In this document: one piece after another, positions 14,564 through 23,022 of the stretch | Position numbering within the stretch: position 1 is the stretch's first letter | Layout of the letters: each line of letters opens with the position of its first letter | NCBI GenBank assembly: GCA_023415145.1 | Contig: JAEZLW010000108.1 | Location: 1 to 34,645 of the forward strand | DNA: 34,645 nt | From: Bacillota bacterium | Lineage (GTDB): Bacteria; Bacillota; Clostridia; Christensenellales; Aristaeellaceae | Direction of reading: 5' to 3' | Position numbers and translations under genes: made by a program | Notes under the pieces: generated by a model | Told to the model about the DNA's origin: nothing | The model's input: only the letters and a program-made list of their open reading frames with translations | Databases searched by the model: none

Positions 14564-15424
14564 TTATGGCGCTACCCAGCCATCGCCGCCGCAGGTAACG
14601 CAAATGATGCCTCCTTCACCCAGACAGCTGGCGCAGACATAAGCGCCTTTGTATAGCGTATCGGCTCCTGTTCCGTATCCAAGACCATCGCAGAGGGAAC
14701 AACTGCGTTTGTAACCAGTTCCATTACAGATGCGGCAAAGAGTATTTTCAGCAGAATAGGAAGGCGCATTTATGCCCGGTATCTCGATGGGTCCAAGGAG
14801 AGCATCCAGCGAGGAATCGGAGAAGGGATCTGATGGTTCATAGGAAGGATATGCGGTTTCAGGCAGCTGCTTCATGTCCAGGCAGAATACGCCGTCATAG
14901 ACTGTAGCCGATTCGCCCGTGCCCCAGATGGTGCTATCAAATGTGGCTAAAAACTGCCCCCAGATCACACTGCCATCCTCACTAACGCCGTCTATTTGGA
15001 TGGTCCAGGCTGCATGTCCTCCCGCAAAGCCAAAATAGTCATCTCCACCGGTTTCGCAAGCAAGGGAGGAGTAAGTCGTGGCGTGGATATAATCGGAGTA
15101 GGCGATGCCTGCATTGGAAAATGCATTGTCCTCACCGCTGTAATAGACACTTCCAGTTTTCGCATCAAAGGGAATATAGAGCATGATGGCTGAAAGCGGG
15201 AAGCCATTGCTGTCAAGCCTGCTGAAGGTAGGTGCATACCCCATCAGTTGATAGAAGGAAGTCAGTGACATGTAGTGGGTCTCATCATTGATCAGGGCGG
15301 TCATGGTATTTGGGGCGATGGTTGAGGCTTTCGCAGCCGTGTTTACGCTTGATGCGAATAAAAAAACGCAAAAGAATAACAGCAGCGCCAAAAGCCTTTT
15401 CGAGATGAATGTTTGTTCGCGCAT
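14564..15424 (-). CDS. Secreted protein ending in four DnaJ-like CxxCxG zinc-finger motifs
   Basis: The 286-residue protein has a clear signal peptide (hydrophobic 10-27, likely cut after AAKAS near 34). A middle region (about 40-200) may begin with a copper-amine-oxidase-N-like segment (INDETHYMSLTSFYQLMGY). The C-terminal tail carries four cysteine motifs: CRICNGTGY (230), CSLCDGLGY (242), CASCLGEG (264) and CVTCGGDG (275). They match the zinc-binding repeat of the DnaJ cysteine-rich domain. This is unusual because that domain normally works in the cytoplasm. The ATG follows AAAGGA by 7 bases. It converges on the epimerase gene. No enzymatic role can be read. Confidence 0.85.
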   Translation of the reverse strand: MREQTFISKRLLALLLFFCVFLFASSVNTAAKASTIAPNTMTALINDETHYMSLTSFYQLMGYAPTFSRLDSNGFPLSAIMLYIPFDAKTGSVYYSGEDNAFSNAGIAYSDYIHATTYSSLACETGGDDYFGFAGGHAAWTIQIDGVSEDGSVIWGQFLATFDSTIWGTGESATVYDGVFCLDMKQLPETAYPSYEPSDPFSDSSLDALLGPIEIPGINAPSYSAENTLCRICNGTGYKRSCSLCDGLGYGTGADTLYKGAYVCASCLGEGGIICVTCGGDGWVAP

Positions 15425-15734
15425 GAGATTGTCCTTTCTGGATTTGCTGATCTATGGAAGTCAGATACCTTAATTCTGTAATAAAAGAAAAACTCCTGTC
15501 AAGAAACAGAAGCAATACGATGTATTGTTGAAAAAACAGACAAAGTGATATGAATGCCTAAGGTTTTCTGGAAGGGTTCCGTACCATCACCACACCAGCG
15601 GCGGTAACTGGGTGAGGTGGAGGAAGCTGACAAAACATGTGAATCGTCGGTAGTGCAGCAGCGTGCTGATTGAACTGGGTGAACGGGGGAAGGCTCTTTT
15701 TCCCAAAAGCCTTCTCCCGCCATACCTACAAAAA
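15425..15734. other. Gene-free interval with a candidate promoter and a terminator hairpin
   Basis: On the minus strand a perfect TTGACA (15497-15502) with a 17-base spacer leads to a poor -10 (TACAGA, 15474-15479). It may drive the secreted-protein gene. The hairpin 15685-15718 belongs to the eno end. In between I see no convincing gene or known RNA. Confidence 0.4.
15685..15718 (-). terminator. Hairpin downstream of eno
   Basis: An 11-pair stem (15685-15695 with 15708-15718, one G-U type mismatch) and a 12-base loop lie 17 bases past the eno stop codon. There is no good T-run, so termination efficiency is uncertain. Confidence 0.5.
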
Positions 15735-17018
15735 TTACTTCCTGAAGCAACTCCGGCCCGGATACCGTGCCGCCGGGCCCAGACAGTCTTCAATACGAAT
15801 GAGGCGGTTATACTTTGCTACCCGCTCACTACGGCTGGGCGCGCCGGTTTTGATCTGCCCGGCGTTGACTGCTACGGCCAGATCGGCAATGGTTGTATCC
15901 TCCGTTTCGCCCGAGCGGTGTGAAATAACGGCGGTATAGCCGGCTTGATGCGCCATTTTTATCGCTTGCAGCGTTTCTGTAAGAGAGCCGATCTGATTGA
16001 GCTTGATGAGTATGGAACTTGCGCAGCCTGAATCGATGCCTTTTTGCAGCCTTTTCGTGTTGGTGACAAACAGGTCGTCGCCTACCAACTGAACCTTGTT
16101 CTTTAACTGGGCAGTGAGCTTCTTCCAGCCCTCCCAATCCTCCTCGTCCAAACCATCCTCGATGGAGGCGATGGGGTACTTCGCAACCAGGCTGCTCCAG
16201 TAGCCGATCAGTTCATCAGTGGTGTAGCGGATATTGTGCTTGGGCAGCAGATAGCCGCCGCCTTCATTTTTCCATTCACTGGAGGCTGCGTCAATGGCCA
16301 GCATGAAATCGTCATAGGGCTTGTAACCAGCCTTTTCAATGGATTTGAGCAGGTATAAAATGGCCTCCTCGTCACTGTTCAGGTTCGGCGCATAACCGCC
16401 TTCGTCTCCTACGGCGGTGGAAAGGCCATCCTTTTTAAGCAATCCTGCCAGGGTGTGGAATACCTCCGTGCACCAGCGCAGTCCTTCTGAGAAGGATGGC
16501 GCGCCTACTGGCATGATCATAAACTCCTGGATGTCGATGTTGTTGGCCGCATGCGCTCCGCCGTTCAACACATTCATCATGGGCACAGGAAGCGTATCCG
16601 CGTTGACACCGCCCAGGAATTTGTACAGCGGCAGATCAAGCGCTTTGGATGCGGCCCTTGCGCAGGCCAAGGAAACGGCCAAAATGGCGTTGGCTCCCAG
16701 GCGCGATTTGTCCAAAGTCCCGTCCAATTTGATGAGGGTTAAGTCAATCTCTGCGGCATGGGAAGCATCCATGCCTATAAGTGCTTCCCTGATCTCTTTG
16801 TTGATGTGGCCAACTGCTTTTAAAACGCCTTTGCCGCCAAAGCGGGAGGGGTCCTTGTCCCTTAGTTCCAGCGCTTCAAACTGTCCTGTGGACGCACCGC
16901 TAGGCACAGAGGCCTGGCCATGTATGCCGCATTCCAATGTGACGACTGCTTCTACAGTGGGGTTGCCACGTGAATCGATGATCTCCCTGCCGTAAACGTT
17001 TGTAATGGAATAGCCCAT
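15735..17018 (-). CDS. eno: Enolase (phosphopyruvate hydratase)
   Basis: The enzyme converts 2-phosphoglycerate to phosphoenolpyruvate in glycolysis. The 427-residue protein has the normal family length and opens with YGREIIDSRGNPTVE. It has the substrate loop SGASTG, the metal ligands in MLAIDAASSEW, SIEDGLDEEDW and LVGDDLFVTN, the catalytic lysine in LIKLNQIGS, and SHRSGETED. The start follows AAGGAGG by 7 bases. It lies 33 bases after gpmA on the same strand, so the two form an operon for consecutive glycolytic steps. The short gap holds the palindrome GGCGGCCGCC. Confidence 0.98.
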   Translation of the reverse strand: MGYSITNVYGREIIDSRGNPTVEAVVTLECGIHGQASVPSGASTGQFEALELRDKDPSRFGGKGVLKAVGHINKEIREALIGMDASHAAEIDLTLIKLDGTLDKSRLGANAILAVSLACARAASKALDLPLYKFLGGVNADTLPVPMMNVLNGGAHAANNIDIQEFMIMPVGAPSFSEGLRWCTEVFHTLAGLLKKDGLSTAVGDEGGYAPNLNSDEEAILYLLKSIEKAGYKPYDDFMLAIDAASSEWKNEGGGYLLPKHNIRYTTDELIGYWSSLVAKYPIASIEDGLDEEDWEGWKKLTAQLKNKVQLVGDDLFVTNTKRLQKGIDSGCASSILIKLNQIGSLTETLQAIKMAHQAGYTAVISHRSGETEDTTIADLAVAVNAGQIKTGAPSRSERVAKYNRLIRIEDCLGPAARYPGRSCFRK

Positions 17019-17051
17019 TGTATATCCTCCTTGATGGCGGCCGCCGGTATA

Positions 17052-17795
17052 TCATTTGGCCTTGCCCTGGCTGGCCACGTTTTTCATTTTGTCCTTGAGC
17101 AGTTCCTGATCTCCCAAGTATTCCTTACCCATGATATGGAACTGTGAATCCAGCGTATACACAAGAGGCACGCCGGTTGGGATGTTCAGCTCCATGATCT
17201 GCGCATCGGTGAGGTTTTCAAAATGCTTCACAAGCGCACGAAGGGAGTTTCCATGGGCGGCAATGAGCACACGCTTTCCCGCTGCCATCTGCGGGGCGAT
17301 GGTGTCCCTGTAATAGGGGACTACCCTTAAGATGGTGTCCTTCAGGCTTTCCGAAAGGGGGAGGAGTGTTTTCTCCTCGTTTCGGTACTGAACCTGCACC
17401 CTGGGGTTTCGTGCATCGGTTTCAATAAGCGGAGGCGGCGGTACATCGAAGGAGCGCCGCCAGATTTTTACCTGATCTTCACCGTAGCGCCTTGCGGTTT
17501 CCGCCTTGTTTAGCCCTTGCAGCGCACCGTAATGCCGCTCATTTAACAGCCATGTCTTGTGCACCGGCAACCATTCCCGGTCCATTTGGTGAAGAACCAG
17601 GTTCAGCGTATGGATGGCACGTTTCAGATACGAGGTATAGCATACGTCAAAGTCAAACCCGCTATCCTTCAAAAGCTGGCCCGCTTCCGCTGCCTCCTGC
17701 CGGCCTTTTTCAGTAAGGTCAACATCTGTCCAGCCGGTGAACAGGTTCAAGTGGTTCCATTCGCTTTCTCCGTGCCTAAGCAGCACAAGCTTCAT
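17052..17795 (-). CDS. gpmA: 2,3-bisphosphoglycerate-dependent phosphoglycerate mutase
   Basis: The enzyme interconverts 3- and 2-phosphoglycerate, directly before enolase. The 247-residue protein carries the histidine phosphatase signature LRHGESEWN with the phospho-accepting H8, plus FTGWTDVDLTEKG, NERHYGALQGLNK and the second catalytic histidine in IAAHGNSLRAL. These are typical of the cofactor-dependent enzyme; many clostridia use the unrelated cofactor-independent GpmI instead. The start follows AAGGAGG by 7 bases. It is the first gene of the gpmA-eno operon and is divergent from the germination operon. Confidence 0.97.
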   Translation of the reverse strand: MKLVLLRHGESEWNHLNLFTGWTDVDLTEKGRQEAAEAGQLLKDSGFDFDVCYTSYLKRAIHTLNLVLHQMDREWLPVHKTWLLNERHYGALQGLNKAETARRYGEDQVKIWRRSFDVPPPPLIETDARNPRVQVQYRNEEKTLLPLSESLKDTILRVVPYYRDTIAPQMAAGKRVLIAAHGNSLRALVKHFENLTDAQIMELNIPTGVPLVYTLDSQFHIMGKEYLGDQELLKDKMKNVASQGKAK

Positions 17796-17846
17796 GGAAT
17801 TTCCTCCTTGCGCCTTAATGGAGTTAGGTTTTGCTAACTATACATA

Positions 17847-17875
17847 ATAATACCGCATTTTGGGAAATAAAGCAA
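17847..17875 (-). promoter_or_regulatory. Promoter of gpmA-eno
   Basis: On the minus strand TTGCTT (17870-17875), a 17-base spacer and TATTAT (17847-17852) are seen. A small inverted repeat GTTAG-N6-CTAAC (17823-17838) lies in the leader between this promoter and the ribosome binding site. Confidence 0.6.
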
Positions 17876-17982
17876 GGATTTCACCATATCTTGATCCGTT
17901 GTGGAACAAGCAGCAACGAATAGTTTTGCAAGGAATGGCAACAATAACAGCGTTCTGTCCAAGGGGGAGGGGGAAAAGGAGA

Positions 17983-19608
17983 ATGTTTCATTCTTTTGTC
18001 AAAAAGCTGAAGTACTGGCAACTCATGAACAAAACACAGCGTGATCCTGACAATGAAAAGGCGCACGAGCAGCCTCCCGTATTGCATAGGGAGCTTCACA
18101 AAAACCTGCAATCCATACGCCAGATACTGGGCAAAAGCAATGATGTGAAGATACATGAATTTCGCTTCGGCAAGGAAGGGGAGTACAGCGGCGCCCTCAT
18201 ATTCATCGATGGACTGGTTGATGGCGGAACCATCACAGAAGGCATTTTGAAGCCGGTACTATCCTTCCGCCAGCCGGATACGCATCCGTCGGGCAGCCCG
18301 GCAAACGCATTTGAGGAACTTAGGCGCACAGTGCTTTGCAACGCGGAAATGGACGAAAAGGAAGCACTGGGCGATCTTGTCGCCGGGTGCCTGAGCGGCA
18401 ATACCATGCTGCTCATGGACGGCGTGGCAAAAGGCATCCTGGTGAGCACCAAGGGCTGGGAGAAGAGGGGCGTATCTGAGCCGCAGACGGAGTCTGTGAT
18501 CCGTGGCCCCAGGGAAGGGTTTACGGAAAACCTTCGAACAAACACGGCCCTTTTGCGCCGCAAGATCAAAAGCCCACAGCTTCGATTGGATCATGTCATC
18601 GTAGGACGCAAGACGCTGACGGATGTCTGCATCATATACTTGAACAACGTGGCGGACCCAAAGGTCGTTCAGGAAGTAAAAAGGCGGCTTGATGGGCTTC
18701 AAGTGGATTCAGTCCTAGACGCGGGATACATTGAGCAATATATGGAGGATGCGCCTTTTTCCATGTTTGCCACCGTAGGCTATACCGAAAAGCCTGACGT
18801 GGCAGCAGCCAAAGTGCTGGAAGGACGAGTTGCCATTGTGACGGATGGTACGCCATTTGTGCTTACGGCGCCTATGCTGTTCATCGAAAGTTTTCAAACG
18901 GCGGAGGACTACTATGTACGGCCTTTCTTCGCCAGCTTTGCCAGAATCCTTCGGTATCTGGCGTTTATCATCACGCTTTTTGCACCGGCCATCTATATCG
19001 CGCTGACCACCTATCATCAGGAAATGATTCCAACCACCTTGCTGCTTACCGTGGCAAGAGCGCGGGAAGGCACGCCATTCCCGGCCTTTCTGGAAGCGCT
19101 GATCATGATTTTTTCCTTTGAGATTTTGAGAGAGGCCGGGCTGCGGCTGCCAAGGCCCGTTGGACAGGCCATCAGCATCGTTGGCGCGTTGATCATGGGC
19201 GATGCCGCCGTATCGGCCGGCCTGGTAGGCACCCCTTTGGTTATCGCCGTTGCACTGACGGCGGTTACGGGATTTGTGGTGCCTATGCAAAGCGATGTTT
19301 CATCCTTGCTTCGGTTAGGATCAATGGTGCTGGCTGCGGTGCTGGGCGGCTATGGCATCGCCATGGGACTGTTGGCAACGATGCTGCATCTGGCGTCGCT
19401 TACTTCCTTTGGCGTGCCTTACTTTGAATCCATAACCATATCCCGTGACCTTCAGGATACCGTGGTGCGAATGCCGCTTTGGTCCATGATAAAAAGGCCC
19501 AAGGATATTGCGCAAAAGGACACCACCCGCAGGCACTTTTTCCTGCCTCCCATGCGTCCCCATAACGATCAGGGCGGCTCGCCCGAATCAGGAGGCGGGG
19601 ATCAATGA
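17983..19608 (+). CDS. Spore germination receptor subunit A (GerA family)
   Basis: This is the A subunit of a germinant receptor in the inner spore membrane. The 541-residue protein has a soluble N-terminal domain (about 40-310, with KSNDVKIHEFRFG, CLSGNTMLLMDG and RGPREGFTENLRTNTALLRRKI, the family hallmark) and about five membrane helices (about 340-500, with PAIYIALTTYHQEMIPTTLL and ARAREGTPFPA). The ATG at 17983 is chosen because a GGGGGAGGGGG/AAAGGAG purine run precedes it. An in-frame TTG at 17860 lies inside the gpmA promoter region. A weak sigma-G-like -35 (CGAATA, near 17918) may be present. Its end overlaps the next gene by 4 bases. Confidence 0.95.
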   Translation: MFHSFVKKLKYWQLMNKTQRDPDNEKAHEQPPVLHRELHKNLQSIRQILGKSNDVKIHEFRFGKEGEYSGALIFIDGLVDGGTITEGILKPVLSFRQPDTHPSGSPANAFEELRRTVLCNAEMDEKEALGDLVAGCLSGNTMLLMDGVAKGILVSTKGWEKRGVSEPQTESVIRGPREGFTENLRTNTALLRRKIKSPQLRLDHVIVGRKTLTDVCIIYLNNVADPKVVQEVKRRLDGLQVDSVLDAGYIEQYMEDAPFSMFATVGYTEKPDVAAAKVLEGRVAIVTDGTPFVLTAPMLFIESFQTAEDYYVRPFFASFARILRYLAFIITLFAPAIYIALTTYHQEMIPTTLLLTVARAREGTPFPAFLEALIMIFSFEILREAGLRLPRPVGQAISIVGALIMGDAAVSAGLVGTPLVIAVALTAVTGFVVPMQSDVSSLLRLGSMVLAAVLGGYGIAMGLLATMLHLASLTSFGVPYFESITISRDLQDTVVRMPLWSMIKRPKDIAQKDTTRRHFFLPPMRPHNDQGGSPESGGGDQ

Positions 19609-20777
19609 AGAAGCTTGCTTTTGTTTTGGTTGCTCTGTTTGTTTTGCTGGGTGTGACGGGTTGCTGGGACAACCGTGAGCTTGATACCCTATTCATTGTG
19701 ACCGCGCTGGGGCTGGATGCTGCCGAAAATGAAGAGGAGGTAGGAGTCAGCGTTCAAATCGTCCGCGTTTCGGATGGAAATTCCGGTGGAAGCTCCGGTT
19801 CCGGCGGCGGAGAGGATGGCGGGAGCAGCATTCTGCTGGAGGCCAGCGGAAAGAGCGTGCTTGCGGCTGTCTCGACCTTGCGCCATGAAAGTACCAGGTC
19901 GCTGTATCTGCACCATAACCAGATGATCATCTTTGGCAGGGAAGTGGCCATACACGGTATTCAACATCACTTGGATCTGTTTTTGCGGGACGAGGAAACA
20001 CGCATGGAAACGCTGGTGCTGGTGGCGCAGGACAAGGCCAAGGATGTGATAGACGCGGAGCTTAACCAGGACAAGCTGTCCGGCATTGCGGTTACGCGTA
20101 TGATGCAGCAGTATGCCAATACATCCAAATATCTGAGCGTGAACATGCTGAACCTGGTATCGAAGATTCTTCAAAAAACAACATCTCCCCTGATACCAAT
20201 GGTTGAAGTGATAAAAGAAGAAGATAAGGAAAAGCTGAACATCTCCAAAATGGCGGTACTCAAAGGCGACCGCATGGTGGGAGAACTGAGTTGGGAAGAG
20301 GTCACAGGCTATCTGTGGGCCATGGGGGAGATCAATGAGGGAATTTTGGAGATTGCCACCGAAAACGGCACAGTGGCTATGAGCATAATACAGGCAAGCA
20401 GTAAAACGGTCCCGGTGCTGCAGCCGGATGGCGCGGCGGGGGTGATCATGGAAATAGACACGACCCTGGATATAGAGGAACTCAACGGCTTTGGGGATAT
20501 GAAGATGGAAGAGCTTCACAGCATGCTAATTAAGGAAGCAACGCAAGCCATTGAACAGCGGGTGTATACCACCTTTGATAAAACGCGTCAGATGAACACC
20601 GATATCTATGGATACGGCGGCATGTATCATATCAAATACCCCAAGCAGTGGGAAAGCCTTGAACAGCAGTGGGATGCGATTTATCCTGCACTAAGGCTTG
20701 TGCTGAATGTGAAGACACATATCGTGGGAACAGGAAAAACAGCGATTACCCTGGACATGGAGGAAAAGAAGAAATGA
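19605..20777 (+). CDS. Germination receptor lipoprotein subunit C (GerC family)
   Basis: This is the lipid-anchored C subunit of the germinant receptor. The 390-residue protein has a lipoprotein signal ending in GVTGC with C20 as the anchored residue, followed by WDNRELD, the invariant GerC start. Other features are a serine/glycine-rich loop (about 60-75), the ARSxxY-like STRSLYLHHNQMIIFG region and a C-terminal helical domain ending near KYPKQW. The ATG overlaps the A-subunit stop (ATGA, 19605-19608). Its own stop overlaps the next start, so all three receptor genes are translationally coupled. The order here is A-C-B rather than A-B-C of Bacillus gerA. Confidence 0.95.
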   Translation: MKKLAFVLVALFVLLGVTGCWDNRELDTLFIVTALGLDAAENEEEVGVSVQIVRVSDGNSGGSSGSGGGEDGGSSILLEASGKSVLAAVSTLRHESTRSLYLHHNQMIIFGREVAIHGIQHHLDLFLRDEETRMETLVLVAQDKAKDVIDAELNQDKLSGIAVTRMMQQYANTSKYLSVNMLNLVSKILQKTTSPLIPMVEVIKEEDKEKLNISKMAVLKGDRMVGELSWEEVTGYLWAMGEINEGILEIATENGTVAMSIIQASSKTVPVLQPDGAAGVIMEIDTTLDIEELNGFGDMKMEELHSMLIKEATQAIEQRVYTTFDKTRQMNTDIYGYGGMYHIKYPKQWESLEQQWDAIYPALRLVLNVKTHIVGTGKTAITLDMEEKKK

Positions 20778-21883
20778 AACTGGAGAAAGGGAAGATTACG
20801 GCGGCTCAACTGTTGTTTACCACCGCTTGCTTCATTCAATCCTCCGCGCTTTTATCGGCTTTTTTGTCAGGGGTAGTGGGGTATGATTCTTGGTTTGTGG
20901 TGGTGGTAGCCATTGTACTATGCCTGCCCATCCTCATGGTTTACATCGGGCTGACGAAAATGTACCCGGGCAAGAACTTGGTGGAGATAAACGATTTAGC
21001 CTTTGGCAAGGTGCTGGGCAAGGTTGTGTCGTTCTGCCATGTCCTGTTTTTTCTCACACTGGCTGCGTTGAACCTGAGAGATTTAAGTGTATTTGTGAAG
21101 CAGACCATCATGGATAAAACGCCTGATGTGGTGCTTTCAGCTGTTTGTGTGCTGGTATCAGCTTTGGCGGTTCGGTACGGCCTGTCGGTAGTGACGCGCT
21201 TTGCTTTTCTTTTCGTTCTGATTTCAGCGGCTGTGCTGACCTCGTCCTTGTTTTTCGCTTCCAACCAGATGGATTTGAATAATTTTCTTCCCATGCTGCA
21301 ACAGCCTGTGAAAACCTATGTTCAGGGCGTAAACATCGCTTTGAGCATACCTTTTGCCGAGCTTGTGGTCTTTTTAATGATTCTGCCCTATGTACGGGAA
21401 AAGAAGCGATCAGTCGGCCGGTATTTTGTTGGCGGTTTTTTACTTGGCGGGGTGACGTTTTTATTGGTGGTATTTCGCGACACGGCCGTGCTTGGTAACA
21501 CATTGAGCCTTTTCGCGCTGCCGGCCTATGAGACACTCCGGCTTATTAAGCTGTTCGGCACACTCAGCCGCTTGGAAATATTATTCGCAGTGGTGCTTAT
21601 CATCCTGCTTTTTTTCAAAATTTCCATCCTGCACTATGCAACGTCATTGTCGGCAGCTCAGCTTTTTGGCATGAAATCCTATAAACCCGTTGTGTTGGCC
21701 ATTGGTGTGCTCATGATAGGCTATGGCTTTACGTTATACCCCTCCAGTGTACAGCATGCCGATTCCGGCCGCGAGACGGCTGCTATCCTTTGGCAGTTTT
21801 TTGAACTGATTCTGCCCCTGCTGGCATTGGTGATTGGCAAAATCAGAAAGGGAAAGTCAACAACAAAGGAGGCATCAGGTTAA
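20774..21883 (+). CDS. Germination receptor permease-like subunit B (GerB family)
   Basis: This is the transporter-like B subunit thought to bind the germinant. The 369-residue protein has about ten hydrophobic helices and GerB hallmarks (KITAAQLLF near the start, YIGLTKMYPGKNLVEI, FPMLQQP-like FLPMLQQP, and PAYETLRLI). The ATG at 20774 overlaps the stop of the C subunit (ATGA, 20774-20777). The longer frame starting at 20669 lies inside the C subunit gene and is not the real start. It belongs to the APC superfamily of amino-acid permeases. Confidence 0.95.
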   Translation: MKLEKGKITAAQLLFTTACFIQSSALLSAFLSGVVGYDSWFVVVVAIVLCLPILMVYIGLTKMYPGKNLVEINDLAFGKVLGKVVSFCHVLFFLTLAALNLRDLSVFVKQTIMDKTPDVVLSAVCVLVSALAVRYGLSVVTRFAFLFVLISAAVLTSSLFFASNQMDLNNFLPMLQQPVKTYVQGVNIALSIPFAELVVFLMILPYVREKKRSVGRYFVGGFLLGGVTFLLVVFRDTAVLGNTLSLFALPAYETLRLIKLFGTLSRLEILFAVVLIILLFFKISILHYATSLSAAQLFGMKSYKPVVLAIGVLMIGYGFTLYPSSVQHADSGRETAAILWQFFELILPLLALVIGKIRKGKSTTKEASG

Positions 21884-21884
21884 A

Positions 21885-22094
21885 ATGCTTGCGATTACGA
21901 TTTGCTTTGGCTTGATTACGCTGATCGATCTGCCTCCGCTGATTCGCAGAAAAGACTGGAAGGATGTGGCGGCATTCGGTGTTGTTTTTGCACTGGCATT
22001 GACCGTATCAGTGTTGAACGAACTGAAGGTACCCATCCCAAGCACCATACTGTCAGCCGATAAGCTGATGCACCAAATAGGGATCAATTATTAG
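21885..22094 (+). CDS. Small two-helix membrane protein of the germination operon (D-subunit type)
   Basis: The 69-residue protein has two hydrophobic segments (about 2-16 and 28-45) separated by a short basic loop RRKDWKD. Small proteins of this size and layout often accompany gerABC genes in Bacillus and clostridia, and some have been called D subunits that modulate the receptor. The ATG at 21885 follows GGAGG by 11 bases and lies one base after the B-subunit stop. An in-frame ATG at 21834 is inside the B gene. A terminator follows 16 bases after the stop. Confidence 0.8.
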   Translation: MLAITICFGLITLIDLPPLIRRKDWKDVAAFGVVFALALTVSVLNELKVPIPSTILSADKLMHQIGINY

Positions 22095-22110
22095 CTGCAG
22101 CACGCTCCAT

Positions 22111-22131
22111 GGCCGCACGAGCGGCCTTTTT
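22111..22131 (+). terminator. Rho-independent terminator of the germination operon
   Basis: The stem GGCCGC/GCGGCC with loop ACGA is followed directly by TTTTT. Confidence 0.88.
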
Positions 22132-22154
22132 GCTATGTCCAGACACAGGTTTGC

Positions 22155-22183
22155 TTGAGGATAAGTCCCAGTTATGCTATAGT
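22155..22183 (+). promoter_or_regulatory. Promoter of the two-component system
   Basis: TTGAGG (22155-22160), a 17-base spacer and TATAGT (22178-22183) with an upstream TGC form a good extended -10 promoter. The leader to the ATG at 22324 is about 135 bases. Confidence 0.7.
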
Positions 22184-22323
22184 GATTCCTGTAAGGCAGA
22201 ACCGAGGAACATAAAGATCAGCCGTTATTTCAGCCAATGGTCAAGCAGTGCCGGTTCTCCATCATATCTTCACAGAATGATGGGAAGATTGGCTGTCATC
22301 TTTCAGGCAGCCGGGGAGGATTT

Positions 22324-23022
22324 ATGGGGAAAGCCACAATTCTCATCGTGGAGGACGAGGAAAAGATCGTCAGCGTCATCGAGGCATACCTTGTACGGGC
22401 GGGCTATCAAACGCTGTCTGCGGGAGATGGCAAAACCGCAATTTCTCTCTTTGAAGAGCACAGGCCGGATGCGGTGGTATTGGACAGAATGCTGCCTGAA
22501 CTCAATGGGGACGAGGTGCTCAAATCCATCCGTCAGCAGTCTGATGCGCCTGTGCTGATGCTCACTGCCAAGGGAAGCGAGAATGACGTGATAGAGGGGC
22601 TTACCATTGGAGCCGACGGCTATGTCATCAAGCCATTCCGCCCCAGGGAGCTGGTGGCCAGGCTGGAAGCGCTGCTCCGTCGCTTCGGGCCCAAGGAGGC
22701 AGGCGAAACCACATCCTACAATGGCGGAGACCTGAAGGTGGATGCTGCTGCACATCAGGTTTTTCGGGGCGGCAGGGAGATTCCGCTTACGCCCAACGAA
22801 TACAAATTGTTAAATGCGCTCATCCGGCAGCCGGCCAAGGTATTCACCAGAGAGGAACTGATTCTGTGCGCCTTTGGCTTTTCATATGAAGGGTTTGACC
22901 GCACCATCGACTCCCATATCAAGAATCTAAGGGCCAAGCTGGAGGACAAGGCAGAGGAGCCGGTGTATATCAAAACGGTACGGGGTGTGGGGTACAGGTT
23001 CGGAGGGAAGGCAGATGGGTAG
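22324..23022 (+). CDS. OmpR/PhoB-family response regulator
   Basis: This DNA-binding output of a two-component system has 232 residues. The receiver domain (about 4-118) has the acidic pocket ED (10-11), phospho-acceptor D54 in VVLDRMLP, T in MLTAKG and K in VIKPF. A winged-helix domain (about 130-228) has LTPNEYKLL and the late TVRGVGYRF. The start at 22324 follows GGGGAGG by 4-5 bases; an in-frame ATG at 22237 would add an unrelated tail. Its last codons overlap the kinase gene by 8 bases. Its target is not shown; the PadR operon downstream is a possibility. Confidence 0.95.
   Translation: MGKATILIVEDEEKIVSVIEAYLVRAGYQTLSAGDGKTAISLFEEHRPDAVVLDRMLPELNGDEVLKSIRQQSDAPVLMLTAKGSENDVIEGLTIGADGYVIKPFRPRELVARLEALLRRFGPKEAGETTSYNGGDLKVDAAAHQVFRGGREIPLTPNEYKLLNALIRQPAKVFTREELILCAFGFSYEGFDRTIDSHIKNLRAKLEDKAEEPVYIKTVRGVGYRFGGKADG

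Noticed and set aside
15540..15660. Possible T-box leader (GGTGATGGTACGGAACC-like stretch on the minus strand)
   Set aside because: It lies downstream of eno rather than upstream of a gene it could control, and the conserved T-box sequence is not matched.
22109..22558. Plus-strand frame overlapping the response regulator start
   Set aside because: It overlaps a certain response regulator in another frame and begins in the germination-operon terminator.
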